From Heterobilharzia americana (Eukaryota > Platyhelminthes > Trematoda > Strigeidida > Schistosomatidae), in assembly GCA_944470555.2 (NCBI GenBank), contig OX104130.1, forward strand, positions 75,893,160 to 75,957,159: a DNA stretch of 64,000 nt, given 5' to 3'. Each line of letters begins with the position of its first letter. The stretch's first letter is position 1. The notes under the pieces are model-generated. The model saw only the letters and a program-made list of their open reading frames with translations. It ran no database searches and had not been told where the DNA came from. Below are positions 36,907 to 46,984 of the stretch, piece by piece. The position numbers and the translations under genes are program-made.

Positions 36907-37642
36907 TCAACTACAAAGTCGTCGACAGAAATCAATAAACGCATCATCCTACCATACGTAAAGAATATATAAGAAATCACAACAAGATTACTGAAACTAC
37001 TTGGAATTGGTGTGGCTCACAAACCAACAAATTCCCTGCAACCACTATTATGCAGACCAAAGGATGCAACAACCAAAGAAGACAAACCGAATATTATTAA
37101 CAAAATCAACTGCAATAACTGTAGTCAACACTACATTGGACAAAGTGGTCGCCCTCTTCGCCCTCATCTACATGAGCACCAATTGGCTATTGAACGTCAC
37201 GACATTTCATCACTCATTTCAATGCACATGGATAATTATGGACATGAATTCAATTTCGACAATGTAGAAATTTTGGAGGGAGAGATGAAGCACAAAAACT
37301 ATCAGAGAATTCCTAGAAGCTTGGCATTCAGGTCAATCAGCAATCAACAGATGTGTAGACATAGACCCAATCTATCAACCAATAAGAAAGATGATAAACG
37401 ACAGAAAGGTCAGAGGTCAAGCAGAGGGTCAGCCAATAGGAAAATCTATACAGTTAATGACATAACAATCAAAGGAAACAACCAATCATAGACCACTTCG
37501 TCAAGGCAAGCCACTAAATCACTGACGGAGAGATATTGACAGCTCACTTCATACTGAAGTTGTTGCTGATGATGTCATCTAGAAGGATGATGAAAGCTTC
37601 ACGATTGAGCAACCCATCTCAGAGAACACAATACAACCAAGA
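36907..37642 (+). repeat. Right arm of a 736-bp inverted repeat
   Basis: Partner of 34849-35584. The boundary at 36907 falls within TCAACTAC, a short block also present in the partner. Beyond 37642 the sequences diverge sharply. Confidence 0.92.
37567..37596 (+). ncRNA. Hammerhead-like motif in the inverted PLE copy
   Basis: Identical in sequence to the minus-strand 3' copy: CTGATGA at 37567-37573, hairpin with GTCATC/GATGAT, GAAA at 37593-37596. Confidence 0.4.
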
Positions 37643-37769
37643 CCATCCACCTGAGCTACAAGTATTCTCCACTATTTCAAGTCTAATATTTGAATATCTT
37701 TTATGTTTTAAAGTTTTATTAAAGGAGAAATAACTGCATTCTGAAAAAAACAGCGATTTTTATCTATTT

Positions 37770-38150
37770 CAGGTTAGTATTCATCACCGACTGATATCAC
37801 TTGAAGAACCATTGAAGACCTGTGAGCATTGGATAGCTGTTTCGTTCAAATATGTGATGCTTCAGGTGTGGGCAACAACCGCCTGGTCAAGGATCGAACT
37901 TAGAACCGTGAGCTGTTGATGTGAAAGCGTTAACCATCCAGAGACTGGGGCAGATTTCAATGGTTCACACTTCCCCACTTCTTTCAATTTGCGATGTCGT
38001 GCGACTATCCACCATGGTCTTCTCTGACTGGTTGACGTCACAGGTCGGAAGTGAAGCGTACGTCAAACCAACAGCTTGCTGGGTAGTCTGGCTGATAGAA
38101 GTAGGAAACTGCAAGCCAGTGAACTCTAACTCAGTTGCAGAAAGTGAATA
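37770..38150 (-). mobile_element. Hammerhead SINE, minus orientation, diverged
   Basis: The plus strand shows the reversed 3' end (TTAGTATTCATCACCGACTG at 37783), the reversed half-hammerhead (TAGCTGTTTCGTTC, that is GAACGAAACAGCTA) and box B reversed (GGATCGAACTTAGAACC at 37890). The CTGAGGA core has decayed to CTGAAGC. The body toward 38150 is only weakly alignable. Confidence 0.55.
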
Positions 38151-38669
38151 ATTCAGACCTCTGATCTTAGCACAACTGAATGTTTGCCTATAAATTTGTG
38201 CTTTAGATAACTAACATTACTAAATTTGTTATAACCTATGGTACAGTGTTGTTGAAAAGAACACATAAAGATTACATTGATGATAAAGTCAACCAATTAT
38301 GTGTACTGAGATAAACAAACATTTATACAGAGAAATTTTTTCAAAAGTATTTTTGTTATTAACAATGAAGGAATTTTTTTATGCGGGAAATGTAAAACAT
38401 CAAATTATTATTAACGAAAATAAGATAAACAAATAAAAAGTATTTAAGATAAACAGTTAAATACTCAAGTTGACTACTACAATCAAAAATTTCTAGGTCA
38501 ACATAAAATTTGCATATATTGATTAGAAGAAGGAGTGATTTACTTTGCTAAATGAGAAGAAGGAGAGGTAGCTTGTTTTTTGAAAGTTTGTACTTTAGAT
38601 GATGTTGTTATGGTAACACTTATTGGAATTTATTTTTAAAGAAGTGATTTGATTTAGTGAAATGTAGTT
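38151..38669. other. No recognised gene
   Basis: Very AT-rich, nothing recognised. Confidence 0.4.
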
Positions 38670-39115
38670 TCAGATATTCGTTACGAAAAGTATTTCCGAC
38701 AAACTACAGATATTCATCAACAGCTGCCACCCATGCTCACTCAATACTGAAGATCAGCTGAATGGCCAGAAAGAATAAGCTAGAAGGAACTCTGGCTGGC
38801 TGGCAACGAACCAACCAACAAACCATCGTCCAACAAATATGCAGAAGAAGAAAGTGGAGATGGATTGGGCATACACTGAGAAGACCGGTTTGGGATATCA
38901 CGTGCCAGGCCGAGTCCTCGAGTGGAATCTAAAGGAGAAACGACAAGTTGGGTGTCGGAGGCGAGGGTGACATGGAGGAGATGGTGTATGAGGAAGAAAT
39001 GAAAGCTTATGGGCAGTGTTGGGGCCAGGTTGAAAAGACTGCGGAGAAGAGAGTGAAATGGAGGCGTACTACTGAAGTCCTATGTTCCAGTAAGTACCCA
39101 AGGGAAAAATAAATA
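38670..39115 (+). mobile_element. RTE-clade LINE 3' end (copy 6)
   Basis: The plus strand encodes pieces of VTKSISDKLQIFINSCH (38680), RRKWRWIGHTLRRPV (38845), RPGPRVESKGETTS-like sequence, and the end EVLCSSKYPREK at 39085-39105. The tail is AAATAAATATAAA. The copy is closest to those at 51.8 and 54.3 kb, sharing the insertion-like GAATGGCCAGAAAG segment at 38760. Confidence 0.82.
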
Positions 39116-40627
39116 AATATAAAATTATACTTGCATGGACCTATGTTCTTAGCGTGTGGTGGGAGTTTATCATGGAGACATTATGGCCAGTTCTATTTTA
39201 GAAGAAATTTCAGTCTGAAGCATATCACGACTCGACTCTCCGTCGACATTTAGCAGTCACCTCAACTGTTACAAATTTTCAACTTGATGGATTGATATCT
39301 TTTTCGTTTAAGACTCTACACTTGTCCTCTTGATGGTGGTCCTATCACAAACGCAAAGTTCCACTCAGAAAGACATGATAAACACTTTTTCCTGTTGGAA
39401 GTAATGTCACAACCCTGCATAGTAGGCTAAACTACACTGTTGAGTAGTAACCTAGTTGGTTCATATGTAACTGGGTAATTCATCAGCAGCAGAGAGTGTT
39501 AACTTGAAATGTTAAGCCGTTTTTTTTATATACACTGTGAAATGTTTTCATCAGCCAACTAGTTATAGTTAATTTAACATCCATAGTAACTGAAGCAGCC
39601 AATATATTTTTAAACTAAGAGTTGATGTTAGCAGATCCTACTGAAACACCCTTGGTTGTCCAGATTTGAAGCAAATGGCAAATATACCTACACTTCTACT
39701 CAATGCATTCAAAAAATACTCTGTACTGAAAGTTACACACATACTCCGCGTATAATGCATCAGTCATTGGAAAAGTAGAGGCGATTAATGTTACCGAAAA
39801 GAATATATATATGGCGACTTGGTATAAAAAATAAGACGACAGACATCTATGGTAGACATAAACGATAATCATCGTCTCAAGTTAAGACTACCTATATCAC
39901 TTTGATTAATCATGTGCGTCTGATTAGTCAGTTCTAATTAGCATAGTAATAGAAACTAGAGTGAACCTTTCTATCAGTGAAGAGCAAGACATCAAGATAA
40001 ACTGAAAGGATGTGAATTCTAGCTTCAGATCTAAGGCTTCAAGAAAAGATTTCTAAATGTTAAGCACTTACACACTCATTCTCAATGCGTTCAGCACAAT
40101 GACCTCTTTCGATCGTGTAAGGAATACAATCAGTTAGATACGGTTTATACATCGGTAAGTTGTTTACAAAAAAATCCGAAACCCTAAAACAGCCAGATTC
40201 CGACTGGAGTTACTTTTTAATCATATTTCTGGTATTACTTGAAAACAACACGTCTAAACCCAAAGGTGAATATAAGGAATTTCATTGTTTTGCTGGCGTA
40301 CACTCTGATAGGAAGCAGCCTAAATGGAAATCAACATTTCAAGGCATTAGCCACTAAGATAGGAGTTTTGGATTATGACCTTGTTTCATGTTATTATATG
40401 GGCAGGAAAAACCTTATGGAACAATTTTTTCTTACAGCCAACCAATCAGAATAAGCATCGATATTTCTTATCATTCTGTCAGTCACTTCGCCTCGGTCAC
40501 TTCACATTGGTAGGTAAAAAATAAAACGAGCAGCATAAAATGAAGGGTACATATAAAAAAACGCTTAGATTAAACTGCTTTGTTTAGAACTTATAACAAA
40601 ACTGCAAATTAAGAGGATGGTTATAGT
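39116..40627. other. No recognised gene
   Basis: AT-rich tract. Reading frames at 40160-40454 have no recognised motif and no second copy in this window. Confidence 0.4.
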
Positions 40628-41152
40628 AGCCTACGTATATAAGTGTAGTACTTGGGCACTGTGGTGGAGTGTAATTCCATTTTAGTCTGTTTATTAGAAA
40701 TATCACACAGTGAAACAGTAGCATTTGCTGGATAACGTTTCGGACACAATTTATTGTCCACATTCATATCAGGTAACTCCACAACTTCGAGACAGTCTTT
40801 ATATATTCCTAGTTTTCTTTCCTTCTCTGTGATGACAAGGGTAGTAGAATTTTCCATATATCTGGGATAGGTGCAGCATGATTTCGATTGCATGTGTTGG
40901 TTATCAATCAACACCAAACACATGCAATCGAAATGATGCTGCACCTATCCCAGATATATGGAAAATTCTACTACCCTTGTCATCACAGAGAAGGAAAGAA
41001 AACTAGGAATATATAAAGACTGTCTCGAAGTTGTGGAGTTACCTGATATGAATGTGGACAATAAATTGTGTCCGAAACGTTACCCAGCAAATGCTACTGT
41101 TTCACTGTGTGATATTTCTAATAAACAGACTAAAATGGAAGCCTACGTATAT
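40628..41152. mobile_element. PLE-derived fold-back element flanked by a 13-bp target-site duplication
   Basis: The arms 40676-40901 and 40913-41139 are near-perfect reverse complements around an 11-nt loop (one mismatch and one indel near the centre). Each arm contains the PLE nuclease C-terminal tail (MENSTTLVITEKERKLGI, then VELPDMNVDNKLCPKRYPAN) and 3' UTR. The left arm carries 35 extra 3'-terminal bases (40641-40675). AGCCTACGTATAT occurs exactly at 40628-40640 and 41140-41152, a target-site duplication. The same PLE family is present at 47 kb. Confidence 0.88.
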
Positions 41153-41454
41153 TTATATTAGCACAGTAATGTTTAGCTTCGACAAGTAGAGATGCAACTC
41201 ATGATTCGACTTTATTAGTGTCTAAATTTCATTACACTGGCACTATTATACGTCTATGAAAAGTCGACTTGTTTATGAGCCTTGATAGTATAGTATATCA
41301 TTTCAAGCGCAAAATGCAAGCATTCATAACTGTGCGATTGTTTGACACTAAGATACATCAATTTTTAATTTTTTCGTACTTTCCAGTTATCAACAAGAAG
41401 CAAGTGAACCCCTTAAAGCCTTAAAAAATAAACAGATACTAACCGCTTTTAACT

Positions 41455-42270
41455 TTTATAAGAATTTGGCCTAAATGGGCAGATTACTGACAAAATCTCA
41501 GCTCGGATAAACAAGGCCCATTTGGGATTTGCCAGCTTGTGTCTTCCGGTGCGTCAGCGTACAAGACATCCAACAATCTATTAAAACATGAGTAAGCTGC
41601 ATTTCAGTCCGTCCCGTCCTGTTGAGCGGCTGTTAGACATGGCCGGTAAAAGTTGAAGACATGAAGTGACTGCAGGCTCCGATCATAAGTGTATTCGTAG
41701 CATTGCTCACGTGTGGTGTAATCACCATGTGAGAAATATTGAGGTCAGGCGAAGGGTACCGTGAAAGAAAGGCTAGTCGGTTGATGAGATTGTGAACCTT
41801 AGTCGGTTAAAATGACTGTGAATGTATTTCACATGCCGAGCCACGGGATACCTCATCGTGACATACCAGGAGAATTTACATTAGGCTGGGAGAGGGTTTA
41901 GAGTGGCTAGACCAAAATGTGACACCAGTTTACGAACTCTCCTACCAATGTTCTGAGCCATGTGGGGCGATGTTGACTGCCTGTTTAGGGTCACCGATAC
42001 GAAAAGAACTAGTGGAGGAGGACACCTGTGGACATGGCTTAAAATCGGTCACAATAGCGCAGATGTATTCACCTCTTGACATCTTTTGAAGCTTGAATCT
42101 TTGCCCTAACCTTCATCTTCAAGTTGTTCATTCATCCACACAACTTCGTCTGCTTCGACACCCGTCATTTTTTATGCATCTGTTCTTTGTGCACTTCTGT
42201 TAAGTATGACGACGTCAGCTGATGTACTTATTTGCCAGGTTCTACGTTGATTCTGTCAATCAGATAGCTT
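41455..42270 (+). mobile_element. Second non-LTR family, 3' region (copy F)
   Basis: Landmarks: AKISARINKAHLGFASLC near 41500 (read with corrections), a VLLSGC-like segment near 41625, NHHVRNIEVRRRVP near 41725, the MPSHGIPHRDIPGEFT-like area near 41850, then the 3' portion ending near 42270. Many frame changes. It aligns along its length with copies A and C. Confidence 0.75.
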
Positions 42271-42629
42271 ATTATATTTTTACTAATATAATTGTGCATG
42301 TAATAATTTATCATTCTGTATCCTACTGAGTCTATGTTCCTTAACTCTTTTTTCGAAGAAAGGGGATAGAAAAATATTCATTTGCTCAGTACTTAATGAA
42401 CCATACTCAATAATTTGGAAAATAAGGTGATCTTTCTCAGAGGTATGAACAGCTTATCATGATTTTTTTACTCCTCGCTTAATTCTGTCAATTTCTCGCT
42501 GGCGTACACATACTCAAAAGAGGAAATATATCAAAAGGAGATGGTAATTTATGATGAAGGAACAAAATATTAGGAATTGTGTTAGCTAAAAACTATCTAA
42601 CTATCCTCAATTGTAAAAGGATGAGTACC
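42271..42629. other. No recognised gene
   Basis: AT-rich spacer. Confidence 0.4.
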
Positions 42630-42830
42630 TGTTTCAGGGGGTTTCCAGTTCTATATGTTTGTCAAAGCAGCTATATTGGAAGGTAAGCTTCTATACACTT
42701 CTCTGGAAACACTTCAAATAATCATCAGGTAGAGCGACCTCAGTCATTTACAGATGCAATCATACGATATTTAATTGATTCATGACACCATGTATGTTAA
42801 CCAGGTTTAAAGTGATCAAAAAACAGTGAC
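42630..42830 (+). pseudogene. Penelope-like endonuclease fragment
   Basis: The frame near 42660 reads VCQSSYIGR (the YIG core), a stop, then VERPQSFTDAIIRYLIDS, matching the segment IIRHLxDSGH of the nuclease domain. It is short and interrupted. Confidence 0.5.
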
Positions 42831-43184
42831 ATATGACTTTAATTCACTTTGCTGAACCGGTTGCCACCAAGTGACTTTAATTTGACTCACATGTGTCAAA
42901 GGAGAGTACGAATAGTCGAGCCTTGTCGGAGAAACGTATTTTTGGCTACTTGATGACAAAAACTTATTACATATCTTGTCAAATCACTGATATAAACTAA
43001 GTTTATTTTCTTCACTTGTTTCTTTATATAATGCTGACGTCGTTGAGTAACTGTCTTCATTTTCGACTTAGTTGACTCCATTGGTCATGATTTCTCATGG
43101 GAACATCGGGAATCACCTCTCAAAGCTAATCACCAATGAGCACTAGATTGATTCAGTTTGAGGGTTTCTGGGGATTCATTGATT

Positions 43185-43320
43185 TGAGGTTGGTATTCAT
43201 GGACTGACATCAGTGGGAGAAACATTTAGAATTTAGGAGCAATAAACAGCTGTTTCGTCCTGGTATGCGATTCCTCAGCAGTACTGGCCACGAATGTGAA
43301 GGTCCGCTTAACCTACCTTC
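43185..43320 (-). mobile_element. Hammerhead SINE 3' half, minus orientation
   Basis: The minus strand reads CAGTACTGCTGAGGAATCGC, then CATACCAGGACGAAACAGCTGTTT. The core CTGAGGA and GAAA are both intact, stem II is damaged (ATCG against GGAC) and the cleavage triplet is changed. It then runs through the family 3' end. Confidence 0.65.
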
Positions 43321-43369
43321 ACCAAGAACAACCCAGTTGGTCAGAATGTCTTCTAAACAAACCTCGCAT

Positions 43370-43470
43370 TCCAAGTTAGTATTCATCATGGACTAAATTT
43401 AGTTGGAGGAACATTACAATCCTAGGAGCAGTGGTTGCTGAAACTTCTAAGTTTTTTCAGTTGTCGATAT
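43370..43470 (-). mobile_element. Hammerhead SINE 3' tail fragment, minus orientation
   Basis: Only the 3' terminal part is left (the plus strand reads TTAGTATTCATCATGGACTA near 43377, then GGAGGAACATTACAATCC). No ribozyme core. Confidence 0.5.
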
Positions 43471-43639
43471 GTAGACGTTTCACTCAGTTGTCATTTCTTC
43501 ATGAAATTGATCAAGGGAAAATTTTGTTCAAATGAAAAACAATCTCTTGTTAATTTATGAAATGTTGAAACAGTGTATGTCACGAAAAAAAGTAGATGCA
43601 AAAATGAAGCAGAAAACAATTGTTTCATCCTTGATTGAG

Positions 43640-43975
43640 AAATTTTTCAAGGTAGTATTCATCATCGACTGACATCAGTTGAGGAATCATTGGAAACTTG
43701 GGAGCACTGAATAGTTTTTTCGTTCTATTATGGGTGTCCCCAGCAGTCCCACTCACTATCCAGGTAGGAGTCGCACCCAAGAACTTTAAGTTTGGGGGCG
43801 AGCACATTAACTATTTAGCCACTTGGTCGGAGGTCAGTGACCCACAGGTGCCTACTTCTATTATTTGCCATACTGTGCAACTACCCACCAGTGTCTTCAG
43901 CTGGCATCCGCCTAACTTCCTATCGGTTGGTTCCACAGGTTACAGCATCTCACTATAATTTAGAGATAGTAGCGC
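43640..43975 (-). mobile_element. Hammerhead SINE, longer copy, minus orientation
   Basis: From 43975 downward the minus strand contains the 5' body, a box-A/B-like region around 43765-43810 and a hammerhead area reading CTGGGGACACCCATAATAGA then ACGAAAAAACTATTCAGTGC. CTGGGGA replaces CTGANGA, so the core is broken. It ends with the family tail near 43650. Confidence 0.6.
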
Positions 43976-43999
43976 CATGTAGCTAACCTACAGAAGTAA

Positions 44000-44195
44000 A
44001 AAACTGTGAACCGTTGAACTCTGCACCATTCTATGGATGATTAACGTGTTCACTCTAAGACCTGAAAGTCCTGAGTTAGATCCCTGGTGGATAGTGGGTG
44101 AGTACTGCTGAGGAGTCCCGCACAAGAACGAAACAGCTATACAGTACTCCTAAGTTTCCAGTGGTTCTCCATCTAATATCAGTCGTTGGCGAAAA
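44000..44195 (+). mobile_element. Hammerhead SINE, plus orientation
   Basis: Contains a box-B-like GAGTTAGATCCCTGG near 44073, the hammerhead at 44100-44149, and the 3' end (GGTTCTCCATCTAATATCAG near 44162). It is the second best ribozyme copy in the window. It faces the minus-strand SINE at 43640-43975, another head-to-head placement. Confidence 0.7.
44100..44149 (+). ncRNA. Hammerhead ribozyme, near-intact
   Basis: Stem I is a perfect 8-bp helix, GAGTACTG (44100-44107) with CAGTACTC (44142-44149). CTGAGGA is at 44108-44114, stem II GTCC/GAAC has one C-A mismatch, GAAA is at 44130-44133, and CAGCTAT precedes A44141 (a UA site, permitted by the NUH rule). Only the stem-II mismatch argues against activity. 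Confidence 0.65.
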
Positions 44196-45149
44196 AATAA
44201 TAATCTCCATAAGCCTTGAACTGAAACATTTCTAATATTTCGTAACATTTGCCCAACGCACAGTCGAAATAAGGATTCCTGTATCCTGTATTCTCACAAG
44301 GTATTATGTATAAATTTTGACAAGAAACATTGTAATGAGTAAAATGACCGTCCAATGTTAAGATCATTGTGATTTGGCTGATGGAATCTACAAATCAACT
44401 TGAGTGGTTTTTAATTATTCAAATTGTTCAGCAGTAAATTACTGTTATTACTTAGCTATAAAAGCTATTCACTCATAAATGCCGACATTCTGTGTTGCCT
44501 ACTGGTATAAAGCCATATAAAAGAACAATTTTTCATTTAAATCGAGAAAATTAATCAGCTAGAAAGTAATTACACAGCTGAGATATGTATTCATTTACTT
44601 ATAAGCATGTTACGCCGAATACATGGAATATTTCAGATTATTAATCAACCTTTTTTCAAATCATTGCAAACCAAGAAGATGTCTGTATGGTTGGAATGCA
44701 TAGAGGCAATTGACTATTTTATTAGGTTGTATGAAGTAAAATCTCTAAAGACATACGAAATTCTCTCCTATTGTTTATTTTTCATCTACAAAGTCAACGT
44801 GAAAAAGAAAAAAGGGTATATAAGAAAGAAATATAAAATATGAGTCTGCTAAATGGTGATACTCACTTCTTTTCTAACTGTTTATCAATTAGGCGTTTGA
44901 ATGTAATCACATACTCTTCTCTGTGAATCAGATAGTCAGACAAAGTTATTACTGAGATGAAGCTTCAAGCAAAATATAATTTACTTCAACACTTCAATAC
45001 AGTTGTATGTGTTAGGCTATGAAGATTGAAGATATCATCCGGTTGTTTAGACGACATCTGAAGCAGTTTCAAAGAAACGGTTTTTAAAGATAAGTGACCG
45101 AAGATATATCTTCTAATAAAAAAGTGCTACATGATGGTCGCCAGTGGTC
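44196..45149. other. No recognised gene; small shared repeat
   Basis: A block at about 44365-44440 (CTGATGGAATCTACAAATCA...) reappears diverged at about 59958-60030. It is an unnamed repeat. The 78-codon frame at 44607-44843 has no recognised features. Confidence 0.35.
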
Positions 45150-45560
45150 CCAGTTCTGAGCTATAAGTGAAAACATCTAAATCATTTGATCTAGTAGACC
45201 ATATACAAATAGCCATGTCGCATCAACAGATACGTATGCATGAACAGGTATACTGCATACAGTCGTCCTACACTATAAACTGGACCCAGTCTCAGAGCTG
45301 TCAAACAATGAATAGTATGAAAGTCTCTAGGATGACATTCCTATCATGTGTCTTAATCATAAAACCCTGTGTTTGATGAATTTGTTCAATGAATGATAAC
45401 ATGTATCGTAAACAAACACTTGACAATAAAACCTACAATAAACTACATGCTGATTCCACTGAATGTGAGAAGTCCTACGCACACAGAGACAACTGACTTC
45501 GTGAACCTAGTTATATCAAGCGTCCTAAGTTTAAACTAGAACCGTCTGCAGTGAAACCCT
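45150..45560 (+). pseudogene. Possible N-terminal RT region of a Penelope-like element
   Basis: One frame reads KQTLDNKTYNKLHADSTECE at about 45410-45470, followed after a stop by REPSYIKRPKFKLEPSAVKP. The LDxxTYxKLxAD pattern resembles the region just before the PLE RT domain. The resemblance is short, and no catalytic motif is seen. Confidence 0.25.
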
Positions 45561-46091
45561 GTGTGTTCAAATTTTACAATCAGGCTAACTTTATGATAAT
45601 GTTACGGGTAAGGTTAATTAACACATGCCTGTGTGTTCTTCGATATACGGTCAGAAATTTCTTTCAGCACAACAGCACTAGAAGTTCCAAACCTACTCGA
45701 TTACACAAACTTTTGAGATACCTCAAATGGTTCACCATCAACAGTGAGTGGAAGCAAAAGACCCTGTCAAACTTGTGGAAGCTCCTTAATCTTCACTGGC
45801 GGGAAGAGTATTCCAAACTTACGGATACTTATCACTACACGTTTAAGTGTGGCTTGAACAGCTCTTATGTTGTCATACACGAAGTTGATATCGTTTACAT
45901 ACTACGGGTGGAAAGTCATTCAACTAGCAGGATTTCCACATCATCATCATTCACTTCACTTTGAGATATCTCAAGAACATCCTTGACAGCAAATTTGAAA
46001 ATAAATGGCAGAACCGGGAAAATTTGCCCAATGTCTCTGCTGGTACTGAGTACTGGAGAGTAATGTGGAGTGGTTAGAGGGTGGAAGCTGT

Positions 46092-46128
46092 AAACCTAGA
46101 TTGCATGCTTGTTAGTGTTCATTATCAG
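46092..46128 (-). ncRNA. Hammerhead-like remnant, third family variant
   Basis: The minus strand reads CTGATAATGAACACTAACAA, then GCATGCAATCTAGGTT. GAAA is changed to GCAA, and the core has an extra TA. It should be inactive. Confidence 0.35.
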
Positions 46129-46294
46129 GTTGTTTCTGCAAACTAGAGGCAAATCACTTCTCTTCAGGGATCCGAATTTATATGACTCAGAGCTGCAGTC
46201 ACAGATGTCACGACTGAGCTATTTAAACGATGCAGGTGTGAGTCTCCGACGAGATATCAGTTGCATCGTTCCATCGAGAACGCAGATAGGCTTT

Positions 46295-46328
46295 GCTAAT
46301 ATCTTCCAACAGGCACGAAATTTAGATG
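46295..46328 (+). ncRNA. Hammerhead-like remnant, third family
   Basis: GGCACGAAATTTAGATG at 46312-46328 matches the 3' half of the 8149 motif. The 5' core reads CTAATAT, so it is broken. Confidence 0.35.
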
Positions 46329-46984
46329 GAGGGCTTCCTAAGGATAAACTCCAATCAACTTCACCTCAATCAAAAATGCTCTACAATGGTAAGTTTATTA
46401 GCTTGGAGACCACATTGCAAATGATCCACCAAATCTTACAAACAAATTTGACTAGATAAAACGAGACTGACTAAACCACAGTACTCAACCAGTTTATGGA
46501 AGGCGATAACCTTGTGTTTTTACTCTACTTGAGATACTTTTATGAGGCTCTTATGATGTTTATAGACTTTTACGGACTAAGCTTTATGGTCAGCAGTGTA
46601 AACGTATGGTCCTGACCCGATAAACTTCTTGAAGGCTAATCTCTTTGTCGTTTTGCAAAGAATACAAACTAAGACAGCAAAAAATATTTTGAATGAATCT
46701 GGTAGCAAACTAATAGTTCTACGCTCGTCACATACATTAAGAAAGACCTAATTAATGATCGGTACAAAAGTGGCTTAATTCTAGGGTTAAAGAACACTTA
46801 GTCTAATATAACTTCTCAAAAAGCCGATTTCCTTAATTAGAATATACTGGTTTTCTTAATGTTGACGTTTATGTCAGTATTTCAATGTCAAACATGGTCA
46901 TTTTGACCGACAAGTAGATATGCCATGTCTCATACAACTTCAGTCCGTAATTTTCTTCATTTCCATTCCACAGAACACTCACGC

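Larger units (their letters stand above)
36907..37682 (+). mobile_element. Inverted 5'-truncated copy of the same PLE (endonuclease and 3' end)
   Basis: This copy starts abruptly inside the end of the RT region and runs through the nuclease frame (37012-37491, 159 codons, identical protein to the minus-strand copy) and the 3' pseudo-LTR. From 36907 to 37642 it is the reverse complement of 35584 to 34849 with no difference that I can find. From 37643 to about 37682 it continues with sequence that matches the other pseudo-LTR (36800-36735, reversed) instead. So it keeps about 40 bases of 3' end that the minus-strand copy has lost. Confidence 0.9.
45561..46984. other. Unrecognised sequence with two hammerhead-like remnants
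   Basis: Open frames of 137 codons (45551-45964) and 116 codons (46109-46459) are present but have no family motif that I recognise. Third-family hammerhead remnants occur in inverted orientation at 46092-46128 (minus) and 46295-46328 (plus), so at least the 46.1-46.4 kb part is repeat-derived. Confidence 0.35.

Noticed and set aside
31130..37700. CRISPR-like or phage-like system
   Set aside because: No direct-repeat/spacer array or prokaryotic gene organisation exists. The repeats here are retroelement-derived in a eukaryotic sequence.
43698..43958. 86-codon plus-strand frame as a gene
   Set aside because: It lies in the hammerhead SINE copy on the opposite strand and has no independent support.
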